From contig NC_046674.1 of NCBI RefSeq assembly GCF_003369915.1, forward strand, positions 25,361,657 to 25,425,656: DNA of 64,000 nt. Direction: 5' to 3'. Shown in pieces: positions 1 through 12,665 of this stretch. The DNA is from Drosophila miranda. Taxonomy: Eukaryota; Arthropoda; Insecta; Diptera; Drosophilidae. Each line of letters starts with the position of its first letter. Positions within the stretch are counted from its first letter, which is position 1. Under the pieces are notes generated by a model that saw nothing but the letters and a program-made list of their open reading frames with translations, did no database searches and had not been told where the DNA came from. The position numbers and the translations under genes were made by a program.

Positions 1-700
1 GGTTCGCAAGGAAGATTGACATGCGAGTGCACATGCGCAGGCATACAGGTGAGTAGACTATAATATTAGACATTCACTCGGAACTGAATATGGTTTTATA
101 GGCGAAAAACCCTTTAACTGCGAGTCTTGTCAGCGTGGCTACTCCTCACGTGTGAATCTTCAGCGTCATCAAGAGCGCGAGCATGGCAAAGGCTCGCAGA
201 AGCCAGAACGGACAAAGACGGGACAAGGAAAAGAGGCCAAGCCGGAGGAGGGAAACGAATCCATCCCTGAGAAAGAAGCAGAATCTAAGACAGAGAAACG
301 AACAGAACCCAAAGACAAAGCTAATCTGCGCCGTCCGCGGCGTGAGAAGTTGCAGAAAAAGATCGCTGCCCAGGAAAAGCTACTGAATGATCTGAAGCGC
401 AGCCTAAGGTCCTTGCCGGACATACCCGAAGAGTCTTCCACAGGGAAGAACGAATTGGACATGTCTAAATTTCCAGCCGATGCCGGGGCTGGCTGTGTCC
501 CTCCCGCTCAGGTGTCAGTCACAGTCTCCATGCAAGTGGAGGCCGCAGCTAATGTGGAAGACGATGAGATCACGCCGGAGAAAGAGAATGCTTTGTCCAG
601 CGGCTCTCCGGTCGATGGCAAGTCCAAGACCAATCGAAAGATTACGAGTTACTTTACCGTCGTTGGCCAGAAGGCGGAGATGAATAACCTAAAGACTTAA
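1..700 (+). CDS. C2H2 zinc-finger protein, C-terminal part
   Basis: This is the 3' end of a gene that begins left of the window. The coding exons are 1-48 and 102-700, and the intron 49-101 has GTGAGT and TATAG ends. The first exon carries the back half of a finger (FARKIDMRVHMRRH, with H-x3-H) and runs across the intron through the classic HTGEKP linker. A complete last finger follows, with spacing C-x2-C-x12-H-x4-H (CESC ... HQEREH). After it come a Lys/Glu-rich linker, a likely basic coiled coil (REKLQKKIAAQEKLLNDLK), an acidic stretch, and a C-terminal KITSYF motif ending 15 residues before the stop. The family binds DNA in the nucleus. Which gene this is cannot be told from the part seen. 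The finger and linker grammar makes the family certain; the role is unknown. Confidence 0.9.
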
Positions 701-1920
701 GATCAGGATCAGCTACTCTTACTCATTACTTTAAGATGCCACTGTACTTGGAAGTTGCGGATAAGTTTCCCTAGCGTAGCGTACACCTCGCAATGTGTAT
801 TTTTTGGATTTGCAATGCAATTTGCAGCAGGGATTAAGTATTCTTTTTATACCATTTATTCATAACTATTAACGTGAAGTGAAAATTGAATTATTATAAT
901 TTTGTGGTTTGAAGGAAGAGAAGCCCAAAAAGCACATATTCGACGTTGTGAAGTAACATATAATCCTCGAGAACAAGAAAAGACTACTTTTAAAAAGAAT
1001 AATGATATTTGATATGAAAAACAAGCAAGAGACTGCAGAGTATATTTTTTATACATAAATACAACTATATTTACATAGACGGAGCAACTTTTGTGAACAA
1101 ACGTAAAATTTAAAATATCAATAGATTATCTTATAAGCAAACAAATCATGAAAAATGTTCGCAAACTCTCAAGGAAATTAGAGTAGCTTTGACGAACTTT
1201 GACTGTAAATAACTGAAATATCACGAAAATCCTTCGCAGGCACTACTGTCTCAACGAAGAGTCTATACTGAAGAAGTTACCATTTCGTTCAATCTTATCG
1301 TGTTACTCTATTCACTGAATACTAGATGTGTAAGCAAATGCGAACAGTACCCCATAGCTATCACTCGATTTGTCAATCGAACAAACAGAATGGAATTTTT
1401 TGAATTGCATACTAAAATTGGCTACACAAGTCATTGAACATTCAATTGAAATATGCGCACTTAACAACTAAATATACTCATATTCCAAAACAAATACAAT
1501 TTAAATGTAATCATATTATTCGTAAATATAAGCCACCAAAATCGATTCGGGAGAACGTTCGTTTCCCCGAACAACCCTCAGATCTATCTCAGAAGAATAT
1601 TTACTGTATTTATTTTACATGCATTTATCTCACGATATTTACTTAATTTCTCGAATTATAAGTTAAGTGAAAAAGACGATGAACAAAGAGTCGAAAAGGT
1701 TTTGCTTGAACGGTTTTTTTTTTTAAATTTAATTTGAAGACATTTATTTTGTCCACTTACTTTATAGAATCTACTATAGAACTTCTCATTCTTTAGTAAC
1801 TAAGAGAGTTCCCTGAATATACGATATTTTTATAATTTACTTTATCGACCTGAATTATATGTCATTTGCAAATTGTTGCGCTTTTTTACTTCAACCCCCA
1901 AATTCGCAATTACCTGAATG

Positions 1921-1953
<33 letters not shown>

Positions 1954-2297
1954 TATATGTGGCTGCCTCGACGGCCTTTAGTTTTGGGGGAAAACGAGAG
2001 GACGCTGCCACAGCAGCTGCTGTTTCAGGCTACAGGGCTGCAGTACCAGCCCTTTGTCAATTTTACAGCACTTTCAGATATTGCTCGAGAGGACTGGGGT
2101 GGACTGATAGCATCTAGAGAGTAAATTCAGGACGACAGTTTGTCATTTGTAATGGGGTTCTATGCGGTCCATTTCATAGTGCCAACGGGGTTGGATTCAA
2201 GAGAGAGAGAGAGATAATAAACAAGAAGGGGTGATAAAGAGAGATAGAGGGAGAGAGAGAGAGACTGAGAGAGCGATTCAGGAAGAACTGTTGATCG

Positions 2298-2343
2298 AAA
2301 TATCGACATATAGCAAGGAGTATTTACTGCTATATCGATATTT
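2298..2343. repeat. Imperfect inverted repeat with a DRE-like site
   Basis: The left arm (AAATATCGACATATAGCA) pairs with the right arm (TGCTATATCGATATTT) apart from a two-base gap. The right arm holds TATCGATA at 2333-2340, the core bound by the promoter factor DREF. No gene start is recognised close by, so a promoter role is only possible. Confidence 0.4.
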
Positions 2344-3363
2344 AGCGATTTAAATTGTCTATTAAAAGCAGAGCAGAAATTGAGAAACACTTCACCTTTT
2401 GACAAAAACGGCACGGATTTCGTGCCAAGCCAATATTTGTTTCTATATATTTACAGCTATATCTATTCCATTTCGTATCCTTCATTTGCATATTTTTGTA
2501 TCGTTGACATTTTCATTCTACTTGGAATTTGAAGCTGAAAAAACCAATTTCCTTGCTAACATTGCCTTTTTCTATTTTGGCCGTGGGACTTGCTTATCAT
2601 CTAAGCGCTGCAATGACAATTTATTCTGTTTTGTTATCTTTAAACAAGCGAATAACAGAGAGAATGGAGGGAAGAAAAATGCAAACGGAAGCCCAAGCAG
2701 AACAAAAACCATCAGACTTTTCCATGCAGCATGCGCTTTCAATACAATAGTACTCATACGAAGAGTGGTACCGTCTGCTTTAGACGGTTCTGTTGGCTGG
2801 TTGGTTGGTTGGTTCGTGTGTACGAGCACATACATATTTCCAAAAATCAACGTGACACCTCATACACACACGAGCGCGGAGTTGTGGCTGTGTAAAAATA
2901 TGCAAATTAAGTGTGTGGCGACTTTTGTTGCAGCCGTTCTTGTGTAGAAAGAATAAAAAGTGGGCGATAGCAAGCGAAAGAAAGAAAACCATGGTAAAAC
3001 GATAGTTGAGTTTCGGACTACAAGATACCCGTGATATTGTCACAGATATTGACAAATGTTATAAATCAAAGCCAATATCATCATTATTCGATTGTATATA
3101 TATAACGCTCGAACGAATGGGTTTTTTATACATCGCTATATCTGATCAGAGATCAGAGCAGAGAGTCAAGATCAAGAACAAGTGCACCTAAAGAAAGCTG
3201 AAGCTTCTCCGCCTTTCTGCTTCTCTGTTGCGTACATTTGAGCGAAGAGAGTATACCTTTGTGTCGGCTGTAAACTCCATCACGCATACACATTATTCGG
3301 GCTGGCGGCTCTAGATAGCTCAGCATGGAAAAATGAGTATACGCCCCGCTGTACACTCAGCCA

Positions 3364-3412
3364 GCGACGCGGACGCATGTGTTTGTGCGATGATCGCACA
3401 AGTCTGCGTCGC
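3364..3412. repeat. Hairpin-forming inverted repeat
   Basis: The inner arms are a perfect 9-bp palindrome around one base (TTGTGCGAT g ATCGCACAA). The outer arms GCGACGCGGAC and GTCTGCGTCGC pair at 10 of 11 positions, with an 8-nt bulge on the left side. It lies in CG-rich DNA that looks like a promoter or 5' UTR. It could be a structured RNA element or a palindromic protein-binding site. Confidence 0.45.
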
Positions 3413-5488
3413 CTGTGTTTTTGAGGCTGGCTCGTCAGCGTTTTTACACTTTTATGTTGTTGGCTTTTAATTGAATTTCGTTTTAGTTTCAGTCTCAGTC
3501 ACCGAGTCAGACATTGACTTCTTTTTCTCTTTCTTTTTCTTGCTCGGCTGTGGTCTCGTTAACATGCAACTGAGAGGCGGCGGCGGCGGCAGCGTCGGCA
3601 GCGGCGTCAGTGGAACGTGTTTTCGCCTTCTTTCTCTCCCGTTCTAAATTCTAGTCTCTGTTAGTGCTGTTAGTTCTGCTGCTGTGGCGTCTCTCTTGAT
3701 TCTGGTTGCTTTGTTTGTGCTGGTCTCAGCTCTTTGTTTGAGCCGGTTTGCCGTCTCCTATCTGCCTGCGATTGTGTTTGCACAGCGGGAGAGCCGCAAT
3801 GTCACGTTGTACAACCCGAAAGCGCGCGCGTCTTTTGACATTTGAAGTTTTTGAATTGCCAACGTTCGTTTCGTCCGTTTCGTTGCTTTAAAGATTTATG
3901 ACGATTTTTTACGATTAAGTTTAGGTTTATTATATTCGAAATGTGTAAATCGTCAGTGACCAGTATTTTTTGATTTTTAAAAATAAAAAACAGCTAGGAT
4001 TCTCGCTCTCTTCCACAATATATATCTATTAAACATTATTTGTAAGTCCTGTTGACAGCTCACATTCAAATTATTTATCCATTAATCATGCAATCGTTCG
4101 TGTCACAAAAACCAAAAATAAAGCTTAAAATACATTCGAGTTCATTTCCAGTCGACTCCGAAGAGTAGAAAATACGAAAAAATTGAAATGAAAGCTAAAA
4201 AACCAACCAAACAAACGTAAATGAATCAGAGCATCGTAAACACGACTCTGTCGAAAAAAATGCAAAATGGTAGAAATGTTTAATGTCCGGATACTGCGGG
4301 ACTGAGCAGAAGAGAAAGAGCGACATTAAGAGTGACAGATATAGAGTGAGGATAGAGATACAGATGCAAAGAGAGGAAGAGAGAGAGAGAGCGAGAGAGA
4401 GAGAGAGAGTGAGAGGGATAGAGTGAGTGCAACTAACCGCTGAGTGTGCATAATTTATAAAGCTAATTAAACGCGCATTTAACTAATTAAAAATATAGCG
4501 CGCTTCAATTATTGAAATATGCTGCAAAATTATGATAAAGTCCAAAAGAGCCAAAGATAAATATTTGCCATTAAAGTGCGAATGTATGTGCACTGTGTGC
4601 TCTCGCTGTGTCGTAGTGTGTGTGAGGCTGAAAAATCTGATTACCTGGCCGAATATTGAAGTCCCGAATGCATGAATGTATGTAATATGTACAATGTATG
4701 TGCACAATGTACATATATCAAAATGAACATCACGTATCCGACACGTATGACGCGAAAGCGGTGAGGGTTCAAGCTAATTTTTGTGCTGGCTTTTTGGCTT
4801 TTAGCAAACAAACACTAATTAACATTTCGATATGCCGCCGCACCGAGAGAAGCAGAGAGAGAGAGAGAAAATAGCGAGCGATGGGGCGTGTGGGATAGGA
4901 GAGATCTGCTGCTTTACAATCACAGCCACTGCTGCTTGCCGATGCAAAAACAGTTTCAATTAAGCAATTAGCGCCATTGAAATGAACCAAAATCGTTTCG
5001 TTTCGTTTCGTGCCTTATAAACCGAGCAATCAAGTCGATTTGTAGGGCTAACGAAGATGTGATGTTTTGCAAGGCTCTCTTTTCACCATCATCTCTTTTC
5101 TGCAATCTATGTACATCTGATACAGTGGTGCAATTTCCGATTCAGTTTTATGGCGCATAGAGTAGAGTAGAGGCAGAGTATCTGGAAGTCTACTCGAACA
5201 CATTTGCAACTTATTTGCGCTAAGCTTATTAGGTGCATTACTAATACAAATGTTGACTGCCATTTTAGTGGCTGATGCTAATTTGCGCAACATTTTTGGG
5301 CACATTTCAGTTAGCATATTTATGCGAATTTCGCGCTTCGATTCAATTCAAGACACAAATTGAAAACAACAAATAGCATTTGCATACATAGAAACAGCAG
5401 TACATCCCCTCCGTATAAGCCTTGATCCTATACATCCAAAAATAAGCAGCTTACGGCTTTGTTGTCTGCTGTGCAAACCGTTCTCCGT

Positions 5489-5545
5489 TGACGTCACTCC
5501 CTCCCATGCATTATATAAAGCAGCTTAATGCGACTCCATCACGGT
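5489..5545 (+). promoter_or_regulatory. Candidate RNA polymerase II promoter: CRE plus TATA
   Basis: A full palindromic CRE (TGACGTCA, 5489-5496) lies 15 bp before a TATA box (TATATAAAG, 5512-5520). A start site would be expected near 5541 (CCATCACG). No coding gene follows on the + strand, so the product would be a non-coding or very short-ORF transcript. The TATA core is nearly symmetrical, so the direction is not certain. Confidence 0.35.
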
Positions 5546-7855
5546 GTAGGGGAGGCTGAAGTGAAAGTCGGAATCCAGTTCAAGACGAACTAAAGTGGGC
5601 ATTGGCCCTGTGCCTGTGCCTGGGCCTGGGCCTGTGCCTGAATATGCATCATCGCCGTCGCCATTGCCATTGCCAATGCAATTTGCACTTTAATAAACTC
5701 GATGAATCGTTAATTACTTTTACAAATTTAATTAATTTTGCACGGATATATTTAATTAACGGTTTGCAAAGCGTAATTCCCGGTATACCCAACTTGATTA
5801 GAATGGTAACAAAAAGTTTTCATTGAATCAAACAGACATTGCTCAGGTGTCGGGAAGGTGTCGATGAGAAAGTGATTCTCCTGAGATTCTCCATTTCAAC
5901 CCGTGACAAAATAGACCCCAAACTCAAATCTGAACCGATTTTGAGGTAGGTAGGTTAAAGTAAAGTAGGATTTCCATTGGGTCTAGCCGACCAGAAAAAG
6001 GCGTCGGCTGGAAACAATAAGTGGTGATGCCGCACACAAAGATCTGGGATGAAAAAGCATCAAAAATAACAACAGGCCGAGTGGCGGTGGACAACAATAA
6101 CGATGGCAAGATAAGCAAATCATTAAACGGAAATTAAACAGCCGTGAACCAAAATGAACGGCTGACATGTCGCGACCCGTCGCTCATACGCACTGTTGTC
6201 TGGCCGTACATGAGTGACGTCTGACTGGATAAGGATTTCCCATTGTCTTTTCTGGCAACCACTCACCCCGAAAACTCCACGTTGAAAATTTTAATAAGCG
6301 TAATTTACGACATAATATATTGTTATTTGGTCGAGCTGAAGTCTCCTTCAGAGCCACCCATCAACGGCAACATCACTTGTTTTGTGTATTCTATAATTAA
6401 ATATAGATTGTTTGAACAACTCGGCAAGAAACGTGTTTCGGCACTGGGTAAATACAACAAAAAAAAGGTGGAAAAAGTATTAAAAAAACCATATTGTGAA
6501 TGGGCCAAAGATCAAAATTGGACTTAGATATGGAAACTAGTGGCTAGTGCAAAAAACTATCAAGAGGGATAATAAAATGCAATAGACGAACACAGACGAA
6601 GAGACAAATGATTGAACTACTCCGTGGCAACATTTTCTAAATAGTTGCATACTCGTATCTGCAAGGATGTGGCAAGGTAATAAGGATTTTGTGTGAATCT
6701 GAAGGGAAATAAAATAGAGGAGTCAACCTCGAGCAGCAGCACTTTGGGATGTTCATATAAGTACGTACGCACACAATTGACAGCTTGTCAGTCGGGCAGT
6801 GCAAGACAAGAAAATTTTAATTAATTAACACACATTTGCCTTGTAATTGAGAGGCGAGCCAGCCAGTGGAGTGGAGTGGAGAGGAGAGGAGAGGAGCTCG
6901 AGATGTTGGCAACAGCAGCAGCAGCAGCAGCAGCAAAAGCAATGCTCGATTCCCCCTCGAAATGGACCACTTGACTGCAACTTTAATTAACTGAAAGCGT
7001 TATGTTTGTTTTTGAAAGTGGCCAAAGGCAAACACAATGACAGTGGGCGAAGGGGTTCTTCCCGGGCCAAATGGCAGTGTCTTGACTTAGTTCCTCTCTC
7101 TCTCTCTCCCTCCCTCTCTCTCTCTCTCTCTCTATCTATGATTTTATCGTTGTGTCGGTCCTAGTCTGAATGTTTAATCATTGTAGTTGGAAATTTATTG
7201 GACTAATTGCCTTATAATTTATATTAAATTGAAGGCTGGACAGAATATGATAAATCTTTAGTTGTCTGGCATTCCGTAGCAGCTTCTGCTTTGTGGCTTC
7301 TAATTATTATTATTTTGCGAATTGTTTAGCCAAACAAATAGCCGACTAGAGATATACATGTGCTGGCCGACCCCTGAATATTCTTGGCCATTTAATACTC
7401 AAGCGTGTGCCTTTGTTTCCAAGTCACAAGACATGATTCTGGATTGTGCTAAATAAATACAAGCTGCAAATTTCAATTTCCCCTATGTGAGTCATTCCCC
7501 CTTCTCCGCTACCCCCACCGACACCGCTCCTTCACCGTTTCCGTCTCCGTCTCCGTTCTATTCTATTTTTATATTTATTTTCTATTTTTATTTGTTTTTG
7601 AAACCTTCTTTTCTGGCAGACTTTGCTTTGCTTCTGGTACTTTGGCACTTTTGTTTATTTGATTTTATCGCTTGCTATTATTGTGTTTTTGTTCTCTGTT
7701 CCTCCCCCTCTCACGGAGCTCCAAGTCTAGCCTTTAGTCACCCATCTGAATGGGTTTCCACTTGTAGCCCACGTCTGATTCAGACTCCAGACTCGTCTTG
7801 CAACTCGCAGGAAACGCTAATGTACATATGTATGTAGATTATTTAATGAATTTGT

Positions 7856-8464
7856 TCATCTCTTTGTGAGAGGAACCACGTGTGATTGATTGAGGATGGG
7901 CCTCCTGTACGCCGACTTACATGAATTCTTCCACTGCTGGAACTTGTGGTACACAAAGCACGCACAGATGAAGAAGATCACGAATACGATGAGAAGAGTC
8001 AGAATAACACCAATCCAGATATCGCTGACGACGTGGGCAAAGTCCTGGCCATCGTCACCGGTATATATCCTCGATCCGTGGGCAATATGCGGCGGCGGGG
8101 CCCGCGCAGCGGGCAGCACATCGCTGAAAAGCAAATCGTCGGTCACATCGGTGGCGCCGCCACTCAGATTGATCTCGACCTCCTGGCGGTCGATGGTGAA
8201 GTTGCCCAAAGCCGAGTCCAGGCCCAGAGCCAGCTGTTCGAGCTTATTGATGAGAATGGAGTAGTTGCCGGGCAGATCAAAGCCGCCCAGATCCAGTTTC
8301 TCCCCGCTGCTGGTCGCTGTCACATTTAAGGCACTTGTGGCATTGGTACCCTCAGGCAGTGTGGTGGTGGTGGCGGCTCCAATCGATGCAGACTCATGAC
8401 TGCTGTCCTCGAGGCCCGCCAGCAGCGTGCCCGTGAAGTTGAGAGCTTTCAGTAGATCAGCCAT
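7856..8464 (-). CDS. Commissureless-family single-pass membrane protein without LPSY tail (comm3-like)
   Basis: The open frame codes for 202 aa from ATG at 8464. It has no signal peptide. The N-terminal region of about 148 residues has five N-glycosylation sequons (Asn 9, 41, 47, 67, 88), followed by a membrane segment at about 149-172. The segment and its flank (DIWIGVILTL ... FVYHKFQQWKNSC) closely match the gene at 58.7 kb ([10 protein letters not shown] ... [12 protein letters not shown]), so the two are paralogues. Comm proteins have this layout and move Robo to endosomes through a cytoplasmic LPSY motif. Here the tail is only about 30 residues and has no PY motif. A strong donor (T|GTAAGT, near 7920) sits at the same place as the intron of the 58.7 kb gene, so an alternative tail exon is possible, but none was found to the left. 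ATTAAA lies just after the stop. comm3 is the best guess; comm itself is less likely. Confidence 0.7.
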   Translation of the reverse strand: MADLLKALNFTGTLLAGLEDSSHESASIGAATTTTLPEGTNATSALNVTATSSGEKLDLGGFDLPGNYSILINKLEQLALGLDSALGNFTIDRQEVEINLSGGATDVTDDLLFSDVLPAARAPPPHIAHGSRIYTGDDGQDFAHVVSDIWIGVILTLLIVFVIFFICACFVYHKFQQWKNSCKSAYRRPILNQSHVVPLTKR

Positions 8465-11400
8465 GTCGGAGAGCCTTCGGATTGGGTCTGAATTAGATAG
8501 CTTGCGTTCCGCGATTCTTTCGTTTCTCAGCCGCGATCTTGGAGCTTCATTTCATGACTGAAAACACTCCACGAGTGTAGTGTTGCAAATTTTCTGGGCC
8601 GATTTTTTGGTGGCTACTCCCGGTTGGCATATGGATTTTGCTTTATTTGATCTGCTTCCACTAGCTTTATGTCATTTTTCACTCTGCCACTAATTGTGTT
8701 AACGCGCCGGTGTTAATTCGTCTTACGCATCCCCGACCAACGCGCACGGCTTCTGTATTAAAAGTTGGCTCCCAGATATCGTTGCTGTTGCTCGCAGCCC
8801 CACTCCGTGGCTGTTATTGCTGCTGATTTGTTGTTCAAATATTGATCGCTGGCTTTAAATCTGGGCAAAAAGCGTATGCATCTCCTTCGTATATTTATAT
8901 CTACCTACAAGTACACATGCACCTGTGTACATGTATGTGGATTCGTTTTATTGATTTGCCAAGTGGAAATGAGGGAAAACATTTGTCATGCCTCTGCGCT
9001 TTGCTCTGTTTCACTTAATCTCTGCCACTCTGGGCAGCAATATCGTCGTGTATTTGCCTCGCTAATTCGCGATGGCACCTAAGGTTCACAAAAGCCAGGG
9101 GAGCGCACGTGCGATCTGTCTTGTCTGGTCTTCGAGTGCAGCTCTTTATGAATGAGAGATGAGCTGAGACTGGGGCTCGAAGGTGAATTTGGACACATTA
9201 TTGATTCAAAAAGGGATCCCGAAGTGTCCTGTAGTGGTGGCCCCCTGATATATTCCAATTCCATTCACAATCGCCTGTGTTATATTTAAACAGCAGTCAA
9301 TTAGGCCAATTGTTTACGCAATTCATAAAACATTCATTGCAACAAAGGGAAGGTCCATTGTTATTCAGCCCAGACTAGATATCAGGGCACTTATGTATTT
9401 ATAATTATATGTATATGTATGGGTATAGAAAGCGAACCAGGCGGAGAAGGGTGTGCAATTATTGAATAAATCAAGTGGAAAATATCAAGTTTTCAATGCA
9501 CACAAAACAAGTGGATGCTGACTCAGAAAACTGGAGGCTTAGGCTAGAAAACCAGGCCGGACTCAGATGATACTGTTGCCAATGGGCAAGTGAGTTTAAA
9601 TACATACTCGTATGTGTATGTACTTGTAAGACGACACCCTTTCACTCACAACCAGAACATTATGAGTCTTTGAACTATTTGATCCGCTGATCAGTGATCA
9701 AATTGATCAATGATTGAACAGCATTGTAGACTTGTACTTTCCCTTAACCAGATCTTTTTCCTAAAACAGAGCTAAAGACAAAGCCAGAACAATGAGTATT
9801 ACATTTCCAGTAAGCTTACTATACCTAAATATTTTGTTAATATTTGTAGTCGTATATTTGCACAGTTTTTTCACACTTTTCAGTATTCTGTCTTTAATCA
9901 ATTGAACTTTATATGGGAATGTCTTTTGGTCTGGTTTTTTTCTGACAAATTTTGTTTTCGTTGACAGACACGGCCGATCGAACAACTTGCAGAGAATTTA
10001 TAATCGCTTTTCCCTCAATCAGTCGCTCAATCAAGTGAACTCGCGCGCTTTTTTACAGCAATTAAAACGCTCTTCTTGGGATTCTCAGTTATAGCCAAGT
10101 TAAAACCAACCAGTTCATCAAGCCAACCGACGTCAGCCGACTGCGACTGCCACTGCGTCGACGTATGCAACAACTGCGACTGTGGCGGCGTGTTCCGTGC
10201 CTATCTAGAAGCAGCGCAAAAATCCGAATGCCGAATGAATGACTGCGCCAGTAACTAACGGATTGCCGCTAGCAGGGTCTGAAAAGAAGTCTCCAAGAAA
10301 CCAAAACGGCTGAAACAGCATGATGTTTGGGGACCACCATAATCATTTTCCCTTCTTCTACACATTTCAGATATTGGTTTAGTAAGATCTAGATTCATAT
10401 CATATAAAAATGTATTACCTTGGTTTATACATATGTATATTGCATGGTACAGCTTCCTGTAGTTAATTCTAATAATTGATATTCTAATTACGTACATACA
10501 TATATAAATGTAATCTTTTGATATATTTTGTGGGCAGACCAACCGGCTTTTATATACTATATGTGTATGTATGTACATTTGCCTCTTTATATTAAGCCAT
10601 AATTTCTCACAATTCTAATACATTAATAAAACATAAAACTGGCAGTAGCAAACGAGTATTTGCATTTGATGTACTTATTCTGCTTTCCCCGCCAGCTTTT
10701 CTAATCCTCATGTATATTCCACTTCTATTGAATATAATTTGTATATAATTTTATGCATTGAAACTATTTTGCCGAGCTGTAAGTATTCTTTGTCCGATTT
10801 TGATTGTAACAAATTTAGACAACATTGCAGGGCTTTTTGTGGCAGCCAAGTTTAAAATGTTTTAAACTAATTCCAATTGATTTGTTTCAATGCAAGTTCC
10901 TGTACCGCCCAACTGAATTTCGAATTTACTAAAATATATTCGTGCGTGATATAAGCACCAATTACACCGCATTCCGAGCGGACTGAGTACCGATGTGATT
11001 GAGATAATTGAAAAAATCATTTAATTATTGCGCGCATCACTTTTCTTTTGGTATAAATATACATGTACAATACCGAATAGTAATCAAAATTAATAATTGA
11101 TTAAATTAGCGTGCAAGAGAATATTTATGTTTGTTTTAATGCCAACTAAATGATATATTAGCACACACCTGAAAGCCATTTCCATAGCCTAGAATTCCTA
11201 ATGTATTTATTTAGATTTCCAGGTCAGTTCCGTGTGCATTCCAGCATTCCAGCACTCCAGCACTCCACCGCTGGATGATTTATCTCATGTTTTCTTTTAC
11301 GTCTCCGATTACCGTGTTTATCGGGCTGTTTTCTTATCTCAAACGTCTCTCTAATCATCTTGGCAGCTGATAGACAGTCAGATTATTATTTACGTTCTAC

Positions 11401-11708
11401 ATGAATCAGTCCTTTATTCTCGGTATTCAAATAGTAAATACTACCAGTATGTACCAGCCAGAAGGAAGCGTTTCCTGATCAGCATCAATAGCCGATTCGA
11501 TAAAGCCATGTCCGTCTGGCCTTTCGATTTTGGGTGGGGAGACTCCTGTCCTTCGATTTCTACTCGATAAATTCTGTTTTGTCTATTTAATAGATACGTA
11601 TATAGAAACTACGTAATGGGTATCTGAGTGTTTAGGGTCATGTGGCTTAACTGGTTTTTGCTGAAATTGTTTACCAAAAAATAGACTAACTTATCATATA
11701 TTTACAGG
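8465..11708. other. Non-coding stretch upstream of the comm3-like gene
   Basis: The first few hundred bases are the likely 5' UTR and promoter of the minus-strand gene; an initiator-like TTTTCAGTC on the minus strand lies near 8555. The rest is AT-rich DNA with TATG/CATA simple repeats. A short open stretch at 10076-10258 rich in Asp-Cys codons looks like a chance product of GACTGC-type repeats. No gene is supported. Confidence 0.5.
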
Positions 11709-12665
11709 AAAAAACGAGCGGGAGTGTTGTAAGTGGCGACTTTTATACCCGGCACTCAGTCAGTTTATATGTTACTTTTATGATTTATGTAACTTGTACA
11801 ATATTTTATACGTAATTATACGTCAACGCCAGAATTGGTATCCAAGCCGATGCATCGCGATGACTTCCGCATGCTGTCTCTCTCTCTCTTTGTCTCTTAT
11901 TATCGCTAGGGGGAATCTCTCAATTTTGCCCTCACCTGTCATAAGAGATGGAAAAAGCTAAGCGATAAAGAGAGCAACCACGACCGAAAAGTAGTTATGT
12001 TCTAACGTTAATTCTTTCACTCCGTTTACCATCTTTTCCCCTAATGACCTATTTGATCAGAATTATAGAATATTTGATCGTTTTCATCGTTCATTATATT
12101 TTGTTTACATCTGTCTCACTCTCCCTCTTTCTTTTTTAGCCAGCAACAGCCGCTCTTCTGCACCAGAGGGCGTACATTGCACGAGGAAGAGTGGGAGAGA
12201 GAAAGAGTCAGCGCTTGAATGGGGGTAGCGTAGCCACTGAAATTAAATATGTTTCTTCTGACTTAAACGCTGATCAAATATGAATCAGATTCGGCAATCT
12301 GGTAGATATGGTAATTTTTCATGATTGTGCGTTTTTGTAGGAAAACATCCTATCTGAAATAAACTTGCATATATTGAATTTCATTTCTTCTGGCTATAAT
12401 AGTGATCCGTTTTGATACATATGCAGCACTCCCCTATTCCCCCTATTCCCCTATGATTCTGCGTTTTCGGTTTTCTCGTTTCTTCAAAATTGTGGATACC
12501 ACAGATTTTCGCAGGGCAGACGGACGTAGGGACGGACGGATAGACATGGCTATATCGACTAGGATTTTGATGCTGTTTATGGGGTCTGAAACGCTTCCTT
12601 CTGGGTTCACCACAAAACTAATATTTAGCCCTAAACTCTACGAGCACTGGGTATACAACAATTAT
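11709..12665. mobile_element. DINE-1/SGM-like (Helentron-type) element
   Basis: The stretch shows phrases typical of the abundant non-autonomous Drosophila DINE-1/SGM family: ACTTTTATACCCGGCACTCAG near the left end, CT-rich tracts in the body, and then GACGGACGGATAGACATGGC, TTTTGATGCTG, GGGGTCTGAAACGCTTCCTTCT and a closing GGGTATACA. It has no transposase. The family assignment rests on recalled sequence character; the ends are approximate. Confidence 0.6.

Larger units (their letters stand above)
701..7855. other. Non-coding stretch between zinc-finger gene and comm-family gene
   Basis: No convincing exon is seen on either strand; the open frames lack start codons, splice context or recognisable protein. 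It holds a (GT)15 tract at 1923-1952, GA-rich tracts at 2201-2274 and 4381-4416, a CT tract at 7093-7132 and a CAG run at 6912-6934. There is an imperfect inverted repeat containing a DRE-like TATCGATA at 2298-2343, a hairpin at 3364-3412 in a CG-richer, promoter-like area (3.3-3.9 kb), and a CRE/TATA promoter candidate near 5.5 kb. It may hold regulatory DNA or upstream exons of non-coding transcripts. Confidence 0.6.

Noticed and set aside
6243-6527. 94-codon + strand frame ending in a Lys-rich segment
   Set aside because: Starts without an ATG, has no recognisable domain, and sits in AT-rich intergenic DNA with a comparable frame on the other strand.
10076-10258. Short cysteine-rich reading frame (DCDCHCVDVCNNCDC)
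   Set aside because: No ATG, no signal peptide, and it arises from GACTGC/CAACTGC-type repeats common in Drosophila non-coding DNA.
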